NCBI RefSeq assembly: GCF_001724605.1
Contig: NZ_MEEX01000016.1
Location: 24,953-88,952 of the forward strand
From: Phenylobacterium sp. SCN 70-31
GTDB taxonomy: Bacteria; Pseudomonadota; Alphaproteobacteria; Caulobacterales; Caulobacteraceae
Direction: 5' to 3'
Length of the DNA stretch: 64,000 nucleotides
Notes under the pieces: model-generated
The model's input: the letters and a program-made list of their open reading frames with translations, nothing else
Told to the model about the DNA's origin: nothing
The model's database searches: none
Shown here: positions 50,835 through 62,730 of the stretch, in pieces
Numbering within the stretch: position 1 is the first letter of the stretch
How the letters are laid out: each line of letters opens with the position of its first letter
Position numbers and translations under genes: made by a program

Positions 50835-50848
50835 ATTACTTATGTAAT
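50835..50848. promoter_or_regulatory. BlaI/MecI-type operator dyad ATTAC-TTAT-GTAAT
   Basis: Perfect 5-bp arms, same geometry as the two dyads at 756-795; upstream of the 50320-50811 gene. Confidence 0.5.
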
Positions 50849-50871
50849 TTTCTAATGCAAGCCGGCCCGCG

Positions 50872-52362
50872 TCAGGCCGCCAGCTTCTCGGGCGCCCCCG
50901 CCGAACGGCCCGCCGCACGCGAGAACCGCAGCACGCCATCCTCCAGCTTGGAATAGCGCAGGCTCATCAGGTCGAGCGCGTAGTTCTGGTTCAGCTTCCA
51001 CGGGACCTTGTTCCCCTGCTTGGGGAACTTCGCCATCGCCCGCTGGACGTAACCCGACGAGAAATCCAGCCACGGCTCGAACGTGACCGAGGGATCGTCG
51101 TTGACCGGGACGACGGTGGTGGAACCCGTCTTCTTCATATGGTTCAGCAGGCGGCAGACGTACTCGCACGTCAGGTCGCACTTCAGCGTCCAGGAGGCGT
51201 TGGTGTAGCCGAAGGCCGACGCGAGGTTCGGCACGCCTTCGTACATCATGCCCTTGTAGGCGAGCGTCCGGCCGGGATCGACGGCCTGCCCGTCCACGCT
51301 GACGGCGATGCCGTTCCAGACCTCCAGCACCAGACCGGTGGCCGAGACCACCACGTCGGCGTCCAGCTCCTGACCGGACTTCAGGCGAACGCCCCTCTCC
51401 GTGAAGGTCTCGATGTGGTCGGTGACCACCGAGGCCCGACCGGACTTGATCTCGTTGAACATGTCGGCGTCGGGCGCCAGACACAGTCGCTGGTCCCAGG
51501 GGTTGTAGGTGGGGGTGAAATGACGGTCGACATCGTAGTCGGGGCCGAGTTGCTCGCGCACCATCTTGATGATGTTGGCCTTGACGGCTTCGGGCTTCTT
51601 CCGCGCGAGATTGAAGAAGTACATGCCGAACAGCACGTTGCGCCAGCGCACGATGTCGTACGCCAGCTTGCCCGGCAGCTTCGCGCGGAGCCAGTTGGCC
51701 ATGGCGTCCTCGGCCGGGCGGCTGACCACATAGGTGGGCGAGCGTTGCAGCATGGTGACGTGGCCGGCCGTCCGGGCCATCTCGGGCACGAGGGTGACCG
51801 CGGTCGCCCCAGAGCCGATCACCACCACCTTCTTGCCGGCGTAGTTCAGGTCTTCGGGCCATTGCTGGGGATGGACCAGCGCGCCCTTGAACGACTCCAC
51901 CCCCGGGTAGTCGGGCGTGTAGCCACCGTCGTACGAGTAGTACCCGCCGCACATGAACAGGAATCCGGCCGTGAAGGTGCGGGTTTCGCCGCCGACCCGC
52001 GCCTCGACGGTCCAGCGGCCGTCGATGTTCGACCAGTCGGCGCGCGTCACCTTTTGGCCGAAGCGGATATGACGATCCAAGCCATTCTCGGCGGCGGTGT
52101 CGCGCACATACTTCAGGATCGAAGGCCCGTCGGCGATGGCCTTGGCCTGGGTCCACGGCTTGAAGGCGTAGCCCAGGGTGTACATGTCCGAGTCCGAGCG
52201 GATGCCGGGGTAGCGGAACAGGTCCCAGGTGCCGCCGATGGCGTCGCGGCCCTCCAGGATGACGAAGCTGCGGTCAGGGCAGGCCGACTTGAGATGATAG
52301 CCCGCGCCCACGCCCGACAGGCCCGCGCCGACGATCAGGACGTCGAAGTGCTCGATGGTCAT
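50872..52362 (-). CDS. Flavin-containing (Baeyer-Villiger-type) monooxygenase
   Basis: DVLIVGAGLSGVGAGYHLK, GGTWDLFRYPGIRSDSDMYTLGYAFKPW, VVVIGSGATAVTLVPEM. Confidence 0.93.
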   Translation of the reverse strand: MTIEHFDVLIVGAGLSGVGAGYHLKSACPDRSFVILEGRDAIGGTWDLFRYPGIRSDSDMYTLGYAFKPWTQAKAIADGPSILKYVRDTAAENGLDRHIRFGQKVTRADWSNIDGRWTVEARVGGETRTFTAGFLFMCGGYYSYDGGYTPDYPGVESFKGALVHPQQWPEDLNYAGKKVVVIGSGATAVTLVPEMARTAGHVTMLQRSPTYVVSRPAEDAMANWLRAKLPGKLAYDIVRWRNVLFGMYFFNLARKKPEAVKANIIKMVREQLGPDYDVDRHFTPTYNPWDQRLCLAPDADMFNEIKSGRASVVTDHIETFTERGVRLKSGQELDADVVVSATGLVLEVWNGIAVSVDGQAVDPGRTLAYKGMMYEGVPNLASAFGYTNASWTLKCDLTCEYVCRLLNHMKKTGSTTVVPVNDDPSVTFEPWLDFSSGYVQRAMAKFPKQGNKVPWKLNQNYALDLMSLRYSKLEDGVLRFSRAAGRSAGAPEKLAA

Positions 52363-52475
52363 TCCCGGTTTCCGTCCCCGAAGTGGGCGCCAGGATAACT
52401 GATCGACGTTCAGTTGTCAGGATGCCGAGGCGGGACCATCGCCGACTTCGCGCCTGGCCCCTCCCCTGCGCCCCT

Positions 52476-52955
52476 TCAGCCGCGCCGCGCGGCCTCGATG
52501 GCGGCCACGTCGATCTTCCGCATCTCCATCATGGCCTCGAACGCCCGCTTCGCCTCCCCACCGCCGGCCGCCATCGCCTCGGTCAGCACACGCGGCGTGA
52601 TCTGCCAGGAAATCCCCCAGCGATCCCTGCACCAGCCGCACATGCTCTCCTCGCCACCGTTGCCGACGATGGCGTTCCAGTAGCGGTCGGTCTCCTCCTG
52701 ATCGTCGGTGGCGATCTGGAACGAGAAGGCCTCGGTGTGCTTGAACGCCGGTCCGCCGTTCAGGCCGATGCAAGAGACCCCGGCCACGGTGAACTCGACG
52801 GTCAGGACGTCGCCGGCCTTGCCCGACGGATAGTCTCCCGGCGCCCGATGGACGGCGCTCACGAAGCTGTCGGGAAACGTCTCGGCGTAGAAGCGTGCGG
52901 CCGCCTCGGCGTCGGTGTCGTACCAGATGCAGATGGTGTTCTTGGCGATCGCCAT
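52476..52955 (-). CDS. VOC family (PhnB-like) protein
   Basis: CIWYDTDAEAAARFYAETFPDS...FSFQIATDDQEETDRYWNAIVGNGGEESMCGWCRDRWGISWQITPRVL. Confidence 0.9.
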   Translation of the reverse strand: MAIAKNTICIWYDTDAEAAARFYAETFPDSFVSAVHRAPGDYPSGKAGDVLTVEFTVAGVSCIGLNGGPAFKHTEAFSFQIATDDQEETDRYWNAIVGNGGEESMCGWCRDRWGISWQITPRVLTEAMAAGGGEAKRAFEAMMEMRKIDVAAIEAARRG

Positions 52956-53329
52956 GGCTTTTCCTCTCGATCCGAAGGCGTCTCCCGCCGTCATCGCTGC
53001 GGACGAAGCGGAAGATGATGACTTCAAGACGTTCGTCGAGCCGGCGTTCCGACACGCCGTCGCCCCGGAGGCGTACTGGAACGCGGATGTGACGGCCACA
53101 GGTTGCAAGGCTCTTGATTGTGACCGCCGATAGGCCTGAACTGCGCCGGCGGGCCGGGCTGTCCCGTGGCCCTTCGGGAAGGCGCCTCGGCGGCCCGATC
53201 GGGCTTCGCACCTGTAGCGTTCGGGTTTTCCGCCCCTGCGGGCGGCGTCGGCTCCGGCCGGTCGCCGGGAGTACATTCCAGACTGCCAATTGTTCCTTCC
53301 TTGAAGCCCTTCGTTCCGGGAGAACGCCC

Positions 53330-55099
53330 ATGAGATGGTTCGTGAAGGCCGCGGTCGTGAGCGGAACCGGCGTCATGCTTGCGGGCTCCGCCAGCCCGCC
53401 CAGCCTTTCCGCCGACGCCCTGGCCCTGCTCGATCCCACCCGTCTCGCCGCATCGATGTGCGCGCCGCGAACGTCGGGAGGCGCCCTCACCCGCGAACTG
53501 CTCATCGCGGCCGCCGTCGCCGCGCCTGCGGCGCAACTCAGACCCATTCCGCTGTATCCCGACCTGGCGACCTCACCGTTCGGCGTGACGACCGCAAGCG
53601 CCGAGGCGCAGCGCTACTTCAGCCAGGGCCTGCTCCTCACCTACGGCTTCAACCACGCCGGCGCCGTCCGCTCGTTCCGCGAGGCCCAGCGCCTGGATCC
53701 TGAGTGCGCCATGTGCTGGTGGGGCGAGGCCGTCGCGCTCGGTCCGAACATCAACGCCCCGATGGACGACCGGGACCGGGACGCGGCGCTGGCGGCGATG
53801 GACAGGGCGATGGCGTTGCGCGGCCGGGCAAGCCCTCGGGAACGGGCGCTGATCGAAGCCGTCGCCCATCGGTATTCCCGGGATCCGGCGGCGGATCGGG
53901 GAACGCTGGATGCGGCGTACGCCGATGCGATGCTCGCCGTGGCGCGCCAGTTCCCCGACGACCACGACATCGCGGTCCTGGCCGCCGAGGCGGCGATGGA
54001 CACCACGCCGTGGAACTACTGGGAGGCCGACAAGCGTACGCCCGTGGGGCGGAGCGGCGACGCCGTCCGCCTCGTCGAGAGCGTCCTGAAGCGCGATCCC
54101 GCCCATGTGCAGGCCGCGCATCTCTACATCCACCTCATGGAGGCCAGCGATCCCGAACGGGCCGAGGCGGCGGCCGATCGCCTCTCGTCCCCGCTGACGC
54201 CGAGCGCCGGCCATCTGGTGCACATGCCCGGCCACATCTACGCGCGGCGCGGCCGCCACGCGGACTCGATCCGGGTCAATGTGGCCGCGGTCCGCGCCGA
54301 CGAGGCCTTCATCCAGGCCACCGACGACCAGGGCCTGCTGCGCTACGGCTACTATCCCCACAACATCCATTTCATCGTGACCTCGGCGCAGATGGCCGGC
54401 GACATGACCACCGCCATCCGGGAGGCGCAGCGGCTCCGCACGGTGCTCGACCCCGAGACGTCATCCAGGATCGCGTGGATTCAGGTGATCGACGCCGCGC
54501 CCTATCTGGCGTTCGCGCAGTTCGCCGAGCCCAGGGCGATCCTGGAGATGCCCGCCGCCGACGCCCGGCTCCCCTATGCCGTGGCCATGCGGCGCTACGC
54601 CCGTGCGGTCGCCTATGCCCAGTTGCGCGATCAGAAGGGCTTCGACCGCGAGATGGCGGGCATCGCCGCCCTCAAGGACTCGGACGCCTTCGCGGACATG
54701 ATCGAACAGGGCATGCCGGCGAAGGATCTCCTGACGCTGGCCGAGGCGGTGGCCCAGGGCCGCATGGCGTCGGCGCGGGGACGGCATGGCGAAGCCGCCG
54801 CGCACTATCGCCGCGCGATCGCCATCGAAGACGGCCTTCCCTACCAGGAGCCGGCCTTCTGGTATCAGCCCGTCAGCCAGTCCCTGGGCGCGGCGCTGCA
54901 CCAGGACGGGCGATACGCCGAGGCCGCCCAGGCCTTTCGCGCCGCGCTGGCCCAGACGCCCAACAACGGATGGGCGCTCTACGGTCTGATGCAGAGCGAA
55001 GCGGCGCAAGGGCGGCGGCTCGAGGCGGCCGCGGCGAAGCAGGCGCTGTCCAGGGCGTGGCTGGGAAATCCCCGCTGGCTCCGCATGGATCGCCTCTGA
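53330..55099 (+). CDS. Secreted TPR-containing protein
   Basis: ATG at 53330 with signal peptide; TPR-like repeats (AQRYFSQGLLLTYGFNHAGAVRSFREAQRLDPECAMCWWGEAVALG; YAEAAQAFRAALAQTPNNGWALYGL). Confidence 0.85.
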   Translation: MRWFVKAAVVSGTGVMLAGSASPPSLSADALALLDPTRLAASMCAPRTSGGALTRELLIAAAVAAPAAQLRPIPLYPDLATSPFGVTTASAEAQRYFSQGLLLTYGFNHAGAVRSFREAQRLDPECAMCWWGEAVALGPNINAPMDDRDRDAALAAMDRAMALRGRASPRERALIEAVAHRYSRDPAADRGTLDAAYADAMLAVARQFPDDHDIAVLAAEAAMDTTPWNYWEADKRTPVGRSGDAVRLVESVLKRDPAHVQAAHLYIHLMEASDPERAEAAADRLSSPLTPSAGHLVHMPGHIYARRGRHADSIRVNVAAVRADEAFIQATDDQGLLRYGYYPHNIHFIVTSAQMAGDMTTAIREAQRLRTVLDPETSSRIAWIQVIDAAPYLAFAQFAEPRAILEMPAADARLPYAVAMRRYARAVAYAQLRDQKGFDREMAGIAALKDSDAFADMIEQGMPAKDLLTLAEAVAQGRMASARGRHGEAAAHYRRAIAIEDGLPYQEPAFWYQPVSQSLGAALHQDGRYAEAAQAFRAALAQTPNNGWALYGLMQSEAAQGRRLEAAAAKQALSRAWLGNPRWLRMDRL

Positions 55100-55284
55100 C
55101 GCGGGGTGGCGCTCCGTCCCGTCGAGCGACACGTGTCCGGCGGCGGCGAGGGCTTGCCGAGGCGCGTACTGCTCGAAATCTACCCGAGGCGGATCAATGG
55201 AGCCTGCAGGTCCGGCAGGAGGTGATATTGTCCAGAAATCGTCCACGCCCACCGAGGGCGGCGTGATTTCCCCCTAGGAGGAAA

Positions 55285-55374
55285 TGGCGGTGACGGAGGG
55301 ATTCGAACCCTCGATACCCTTTCGAGTATGACGATTTAGCAAACCGTTGCCTTCAGCCACTCGGCCACGTCACC
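55285..55374 (-). tRNA. tRNA-Ser (anticodon GCT)
   Basis: Reverse complement GGTGACGTGGCCGAGTGGCTGAAGGCAACGGTTTGCTAAATCGT...GAGGGTTCGAATCCCTCCGTCACCGCCA; cloverleaf arms, variable arm and encoded CCA. Confidence 0.96.
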
Positions 55375-55508
55375 GGCTCGCAGGCGACCGAAGCGCCCAC
55401 GGGAGGGCGGTTCTTAGCGGACGAAGACGCCTCTGCCTAGCCGGTCGGACGCGCGGATTTCGCGCCCGCTCCGGATCGGTCCAGCTTCAGGCCGGCTTCA
55501 GGCTCGGC

Positions 55509-55796
55509 TCAGGCCTGGGCCAGCCATTGCCGGGCCTGGCGCTGGGCTTCGGCGACCTCGTCGCTCGCCATCTCGCCGGCGAGTTCCTTGCGGTAGACCT
55601 TGGCCTCGACCGAGCCGCGCATCGCGGCCAGGTTGAACAGCATGTGCGCCGAAACGTAGTCGAGCGGCGCGCCGCCCTGGCCCGTCGAATACAGCAGGCC
55701 CATACGGAACAGTTCGTCGCCCGTCGCGTCCGGAGTCGGCAGCGGCAGGCCATCGGACTTCATGTCGATGCTCGCCAGCATGGTCTTCGTTCCCAT
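55509..55796 (-). CDS. SEL1-like repeat protein
   Basis: DELFRMGLLYSTGQGGAPLDYVSAHMLFNLAAMRGSVEAKVYRKELAGEM. Confidence 0.75.
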   Translation of the reverse strand: MGTKTMLASIDMKSDGLPLPTPDATGDELFRMGLLYSTGQGGAPLDYVSAHMLFNLAAMRGSVEAKVYRKELAGEMASDEVAEAQRQARQWLAQA

Positions 55797-55963
55797 CCGG
55801 CCGGCGAGCCCGCTTTTCGAGCCCTGTCACCAGCCTGTGAGCGAAGAAAATCGCCCTCGGGCTGAACACATGGTTAAAGCCGCGGTTGTCATATTGTCAG
55901 AATAGCGCCCTGGGACACCCTGCCGCAGTTCAGGTCATGGCGTGCGGGAAAGAGGTCGGCTCT

Positions 55964-55980
55964 GTTCAGGGACAGTTCAG
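55964..55980 (+). promoter_or_regulatory. Tandem GTTCAG-N5-GTTCAG direct repeat (11-bp period), candidate OmpR-family response regulator box
   Basis: GTTCAG at 55964-55969 and 55975-55980, third copy at 55928-55933; directly upstream of RcnB-like gene. Confidence 0.5.
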
Positions 55981-56006
55981 CCCCGGGGACGATGATCGTC
56001 GGCGAG

Positions 56007-56558
56007 ATGAAACGTCGGTTCCTCGTCATCGCGGCCCTGGCCGCCCTCGCCTCGGCTGCGCCGCACGCGGCCTCGGCCCAGTATCGCGGCGACGACCGCG
56101 GTCGCGGAGCCGAGCGTTCGGAACGCGGCCGTGGCGATCAGGGCCGCCCGGACCGGAGTCGCGCGGAGCGCAGCGACGGGCCCCGAAGCCAGCGACCGGC
56201 GGCGGAAGGGCGCGACAGCCGCCGCTGGGTGGATCAGGACCGCGGGCGCGAGGGCCGCGCCGAGGTCCGGCGCGACGACGACGAACGCCGCGCCCGCGTG
56301 CCGGCCCTGGGCTATGGCGACGCGCGCCGGGGACCGGCCCAGCGCTATGACGGCGGCCCGCCCGCCCGCGGCTTCGCGCCGCCCGCCTCGGCCCGCCGCG
56401 GGGGCTATCTGCCCGACAGCTACCGGGGCTCGGTTGTCGAGGACTACCGGCGCCATCGCCTGCGCCCTCCGCCCCAGGGCTACGCCTGGGTGCGCGTGGG
56501 CGACGGCTTCGCCCTGGTGTCGCTGGCCGACGGGCGCGTCTTCGACATGGTGCAGTAG
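56007..56558 (+). CDS. RcnB-like secreted protein
   Basis: Signal peptide, Arg/Asp-rich middle, C-terminal YRGSVVEDYRRHRLRPPPQGYAWVRVGDGFALVSLADGRVFDMVQ. Confidence 0.75.
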   Translation: MKRRFLVIAALAALASAAPHAASAQYRGDDRGRGAERSERGRGDQGRPDRSRAERSDGPRSQRPAAEGRDSRRWVDQDRGREGRAEVRRDDDERRARVPALGYGDARRGPAQRYDGGPPARGFAPPASARRGGYLPDSYRGSVVEDYRRHRLRPPPQGYAWVRVGDGFALVSLADGRVFDMVQ

Positions 56559-56562
56559 GCGC

Positions 56563-58062
56563 TCAGAGGCCCAGCTTGGCCTTCAGGAGCTGATTGACGG
56601 CCCCCGGGTTGGCCTTGCCGCCGGTGGCCTTCATCACCTGGCCCACGAACCAGCCGATGGCCTGGGGCTTCTCCTTCACCGCTTCGGCCTGGCCGGGGTT
56701 GGCGGCGATCAGGTCGTCGACGATCTTTTCCAGGGCGCCGGTGTCGCTGACCTGCTTGAGGCCCTGCGTCTCGACGATCTCGGAGGCGCCGCCCTCCCCC
56801 GCCCACATGCGCTCGAAGACGTCCTTGGCGATCTTGGAGGAGATCACGCCCTCCTCGATGAGCTGCACCAGTTCGGCGATGGCCGCTGGGCTGATAGGAC
56901 TGTCGGCGATGTCGATCCCGCCGGCGGTCAGGCGCGCGGCCAGGTCGTTGGTGACCCAGTTCGACACCAGCTTGGCGTCACGGCCTTTCGCGGCCGCCTC
57001 GTAGAAGTCGGCGCGGGCCTGTTCGGTGATCAGCACGCCGGCGTCATAGGCCGACAGGCCGTACTGCGACTGCAGCCGGGCCTTCTTGGCGTCGGGCAGC
57101 TCGGGCAGGTCGGCCTCGATGCGCTTGATCCACGCCGGGTCCAGCACCAGCGGAATGAGGTCCGGATCGGGGAAGTAGCGATAGTCCATGGCGTCCTCCT
57201 TGGACCGCATGGACCGCGTCTCGCCCTTGTTGGGGTCGAACAGGCGCGTCTCCTGCGTGATCGAGCCCCCGTCCTCGAGAATCTCGATCTGCCGGCGCGC
57301 CTCGTACTCGATCGCCTGCTGGATGAAGCGGAACGAGTTGACGTTCTTGATCTCGCAGCGCGTGCCCAGATGCCCGAAGTCACCGGTCTCGCGGAACTTC
57401 TCGTAGTCGCCCGGACGGCAGACCGAGACGTTCACGTCGGCCCGCAGGTTGCCCTTCTCCATGTCGCCGTCGCAGGTGCCCAGGTAGACGAGGATCGTGC
57501 GCAGCTTCTTCACATAGGCGGCGGCCTCTTCCGAGGTGCGCATGTCGGGGCGCGAGACGATCTCCATCAGCGCCGTGCCCGCGCGGTTCAGGTCGGCATA
57601 GGTGAAGTCGGGGTCCTGGTCGTGCAGCAGCTTGCCGGCGTCCTGCTCCAGGTGCAGTCGCTCGATGCGCACGGTGAAGGCCGAGCCGTCGTCGCGTTCG
57701 ACGATGACCTCGCCCTCGCCCACGATCGGGTCCTTGAACTGGCTGATCTGATAGCCCTGGGGCAGGTCCGGATAGAAGTAGTTCTTCCGGTCGAAGCGCG
57801 ACCACGCGTTGATCTTGGCCTTCAGGCCCAGGCCGGTGCGGATCGCCTGCTCCACGCAATGGCGGTTGATGACCGGCAGCATGCCGGGCATGGCCGCGTC
57901 CACCAGCGACACCTGGGTGTTGGGCGCCGCGCCCGCGCCGACGGCGGCCCCCGAAAACAGCTTGGCGTTCGACGCCACCTGGGCGTGGACCTCAAGGCCC
58001 AGGACGATTTCCCACGGACCGGTCCGGCCCTGGATCACCTTTGCATTCGTCACGTCGTTCAT
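56563..58062 (-). CDS. gatB: Aspartyl/glutamyl-tRNA amidotransferase subunit B
   Basis: [51 protein letters not shown]. Confidence 0.97.
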   Translation of the reverse strand: MNDVTNAKVIQGRTGPWEIVLGLEVHAQVASNAKLFSGAAVGAGAAPNTQVSLVDAAMPGMLPVINRHCVEQAIRTGLGLKAKINAWSRFDRKNYFYPDLPQGYQISQFKDPIVGEGEVIVERDDGSAFTVRIERLHLEQDAGKLLHDQDPDFTYADLNRAGTALMEIVSRPDMRTSEEAAAYVKKLRTILVYLGTCDGDMEKGNLRADVNVSVCRPGDYEKFRETGDFGHLGTRCEIKNVNSFRFIQQAIEYEARRQIEILEDGGSITQETRLFDPNKGETRSMRSKEDAMDYRYFPDPDLIPLVLDPAWIKRIEADLPELPDAKKARLQSQYGLSAYDAGVLITEQARADFYEAAAKGRDAKLVSNWVTNDLAARLTAGGIDIADSPISPAAIAELVQLIEEGVISSKIAKDVFERMWAGEGGASEIVETQGLKQVSDTGALEKIVDDLIAANPGQAEAVKEKPQAIGWFVGQVMKATGGKANPGAVNQLLKAKLGL

Positions 58063-58191
58063 GCCGCCGGTACTAGCGCCGCGCGCGCCGGACGTGAAGC
58101 GGGCGCAGAAGCCCTCTTGCGCAAAGGCCGGGAATTGGAGTCAAAGTTCGGCGCGTCTTAACGGCGTCAAGACCGGGGAAAAGGAACACCC

Positions 58192-58506
58192 ATGAAGACT
58201 ATCGCCCTCGCCGCCGCCCTCGCCCTGGCCGCGGTCTCCGCTCCGGCGCTCGCCCAGGCCCAGGACCATGCCAACCACGGAGCCGCCGCGGCGCCGGCCG
58301 CCAAGCTTTCGGTCGAGTCCACGCCGATCGGCGACATCATCAAGAACGACAAGGCCAAGGCCGCGCTCGAGAAGGCGTTGCCCGAGATCACGCAGTTCTA
58401 CGATCAGATCGCCACGATGACGCTGAGCCAGGTCGCGCCGATGAGCCAGGGCGCCATCGACGACGCGAAGCTCAAGGAAATCCAGGCCGAATTCGACAAG
58501 CTCTGA
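58192..58506 (+). CDS. Hypothetical secreted protein
   Basis: Clear signal peptide MKTIALAAALALAAVSAPALAQA, GGGGAAAAGG-type RBS region, conserved-looking helical C-terminus. Confidence 0.7.
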   Translation: MKTIALAAALALAAVSAPALAQAQDHANHGAAAAPAAKLSVESTPIGDIIKNDKAKAALEKALPEITQFYDQIATMTLSQVAPMSQGAIDDAKLKEIQAEFDKL

Positions 58507-58538
58507 TCCCGGACGGCCGCCTCCGCCCAGGACACCGT

Positions 58539-59108
58539 TCAGGGCGAGGCGGCCGAAACCGCAACAGGCGCGGGTTCACGCAGCAAAGGCGTCACGATCG
58601 CGTCCAGACTCTTCGCCGTGAACGCCCCCGCCTCGGCGTGGCGAAGCACGCCGGCCCGGTCGATCACGTAGTTGGTCGGCACAGCCCCTTGGATCCGGCC
58701 GTAGCCACGGCCCTTCAGGCGGGCGACCATCTCGAACGACAGCACGGACGCCAATGGCCCCAGATTCTGGCGCGGCGCCCCCGACACCTCGACCGCATAG
58801 ATCGCCAGATCCCGGCCACGATGGCGGCGCAGGTAGTCGTCCAGTGCGGGCAGCTCGACGCGGCACGGGGCGCACCAGGTCGCCCAGTAATTCAGGATGA
58901 CCACCTTGCCCCGCAGGTCGGCCAGACGGACTTCCCGGCCCTCGTAGGTCACCAGCGTCATGGGCGGCGCGGCTTCGCCCACCTTCGGCGCGGCGGACGC
59001 CGAGGCCGGCGCAATCAGGAGCGCCAGCGCGAGCAGGACGGTTCGAACATCGATCACGACAACCCCCCGGACGCCGGCGAAGCTGTGGAACGTCCGGGTT
59101 GAAGTCAA
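58539..59108 (-). CDS. TlpA-like thioredoxin-fold protein
   Basis: LRGKVVILNYWATWCAPCRVELPALDDYLRRH. Confidence 0.9.
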   Translation of the reverse strand: MTSTRTFHSFAGVRGVVVIDVRTVLLALALLIAPASASAAPKVGEAAPPMTLVTYEGREVRLADLRGKVVILNYWATWCAPCRVELPALDDYLRRHRGRDLAIYAVEVSGAPRQNLGPLASVLSFEMVARLKGRGYGRIQGAVPTNYVIDRAGVLRHAEAGAFTAKSLDAIVTPLLREPAPVAVSAASP

Positions 59109-59118
59109 GCTTGCGGCG

Positions 59119-60600
59119 TCACCACCAGCGCTGGGGCTTTGCGCGGAAGTCGGCGGCCTTCTCGATCGCCGAACCCAGCGAAAAGAGCGTGCCCTCGTCG
59201 AGGTTGCGGCCGATGAGCTGGAGGCCCAGCGGAAGGCCCTGGGCGTCCAGGCCCGCCGGCACGCTCATCCCCGGCAGGCCGGCGAGGTTCACCGTCACCG
59301 TGAAGATGTCGTTGAGGTACATCGCCACCGGGTCGTCCGACTTCTGGCCCAGCGCAAAGGCCGCCGACGGCGCCGTCGGGGTCAGCAGGGCGTCCACCTT
59401 TTCCCAGGCCTGGTCGAAGTCGTCGGCGATGCGGCGGCGCACCTTCAGCGCCTTCAGATAGTAGGCGTCGTAGTAGCCGGCCGACAGCACGTAGGTTCCG
59501 ATCAGGATACGGCGCTTCACCTCGGCGCCGAAGCCCTCGGCGCGGGTCTGCTCGTACGTCTCGATGAGGTTGGCGCCCTCGACGCGCAGGCCGTAGCGCA
59601 TCCCGTCGTAGCGGGCGAGGTTCGACGACGCCTCGGCCGGGGCCACGATGTAGTAGGCCGGGAGCGCATATTTCGTGTGCGGCAGGCTGACTTCGACGAT
59701 CTCGCAGCCGGCGTCGCGGACCCAGGCGATCCCCTGCTCCCACAATGCCTCGATCTCGGCCGGCATGCCCTCGACGCGATACTCCTTCGGGATACCCACC
59801 CGCAGCCCCTTGACCGACTGGCCGCAGAAGGCCGGGAAGTCCGGCGTCTCGACCGGAAGGCTGGTGGAGTCCTTCGGGTCGTGGCCGGCCATCGACCTCA
59901 GCAGGATGGCGGCGTCCTCGACCGTCCGCCCCATCGGGCCGGCCTGGTCCAGCGACGAGGCGAACGCCACGATCCCCCAGCGCGAGCAGCGGCCGTAGGT
60001 GGGCTTGATCCCGACCGTGCCGGTGAAGGCCGCGGGCTGGCGGATCGAGCCGCCGGTGTCGGTGGCGGTGGCGCCCAGGCACAGGTCGGCGGCGACCGCC
60101 GCGGCCGAGCCGCCGGACGAGCCGCCGGGGGTCAGGTCGGCGTCGCCCCCTCGCGCCCGCCACGGGTTGACCACCGGCCCCCACGCCGAGGTCTCGTTGG
60201 ACGAGCCCATGGCGAACTCGTCCATGTTGAGCTTGCCCAGCATCACCGCCCCGTCCCGCCACAGGTTGGCGGTAACGGTGGACTCGTATGTGGGCTTGAA
60301 GCCCCGCAGGATGTTCGAGGCGGCGGTGGACTCCACACCCTCGGTGCAGAACAGGTCCTTGATCCCCAGCGGCGCGCCGTCCAGCGGTCCGGCGTCGCCG
60401 GACGCCCGACGGGCGTCGGAGGCGCGGGCCATCTCCAGGGCGCGCTCCGGAGTCTCGACCACATAGGCGTTGAGCGCCCGCGCGCCTTCGATCGCGTCCA
60501 GGTGGGCCCGGGTGATCTCCTCGGACGAGAACGACCGGTTCGCCAGTCCGTCCAGGGCGGACCTGAGGGTGAGCCCGGTCAGGGCGGAGTCCTTCGACAT
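59119..60600 (-). CDS. gatA: Aspartyl/glutamyl-tRNA amidotransferase subunit A
   Basis: Amidase signature [36 protein letters not shown]. Confidence 0.97.
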   Translation of the reverse strand: MSKDSALTGLTLRSALDGLANRSFSSEEITRAHLDAIEGARALNAYVVETPERALEMARASDARRASGDAGPLDGAPLGIKDLFCTEGVESTAASNILRGFKPTYESTVTANLWRDGAVMLGKLNMDEFAMGSSNETSAWGPVVNPWRARGGDADLTPGGSSGGSAAAVAADLCLGATATDTGGSIRQPAAFTGTVGIKPTYGRCSRWGIVAFASSLDQAGPMGRTVEDAAILLRSMAGHDPKDSTSLPVETPDFPAFCGQSVKGLRVGIPKEYRVEGMPAEIEALWEQGIAWVRDAGCEIVEVSLPHTKYALPAYYIVAPAEASSNLARYDGMRYGLRVEGANLIETYEQTRAEGFGAEVKRRILIGTYVLSAGYYDAYYLKALKVRRRIADDFDQAWEKVDALLTPTAPSAAFALGQKSDDPVAMYLNDIFTVTVNLAGLPGMSVPAGLDAQGLPLGLQLIGRNLDEGTLFSLGSAIEKAADFRAKPQRWW

Positions 60601-60888
60601 CTATTCCACCACCTTCGGCACCACGAAGAAGCTCTTCTCCGACCTGGGCGCGTTTGACAGCACGCGCTGAGGGTCGCCACCGTCGGTGACGACATCTTCG
60701 CGCATCGGCAGCGTCACGGCCTCGGTCGAAGCCATCGGCTCGACGCCGTCGGTGTCGACCTCGCTCAGTTGCTCGATCCAGTTCAGGATGCCGCTCAGCT
60801 CCCGGGCCAGCGGCTCCAACCGGTCTTCCGGCTCGGCGATGCGCGCCAGCCTTGCAACCTTCCTGACGGTCGCGACGTCGATGGCCAT
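60601..60888 (-). CDS. gatC: Aspartyl/glutamyl-tRNA amidotransferase subunit C
   Basis: VRKVARLARIAEPEDRLEPLARELSGILNWIEQLSEVDTDGVEPM. Confidence 0.95.
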   Translation of the reverse strand: MAIDVATVRKVARLARIAEPEDRLEPLARELSGILNWIEQLSEVDTDGVEPMASTEAVTLPMREDVVTDGGDPQRVLSNAPRSEKSFFVVPKVVE

Positions 60889-60999
60889 GACCATCCCTCC
60901 TCGAAACAGAGGGCGTGGGTTAGCCGCGCCCCCCTGCCCGCGCAAGGGGGCCGGCGATTTCCGACGTCGCGGGACGGCGGTCGGTCGCCAGGAGCGCGG

Positions 61000-62730
<1,731 letters not shown>

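Noticed and set aside
49315-50847. 510-aa plus-strand ORF over GST and neighbouring genes
   Set aside because: Crosses several supported features on the other strand and lacks recognisable motifs
55245-55284. Terminator after tRNA-Ser (ATTTCC..CCTAGG..GGAAAT palindrome)
   Set aside because: Short, A/T-ended stem with no clear T-tract; not strong enough to annotate
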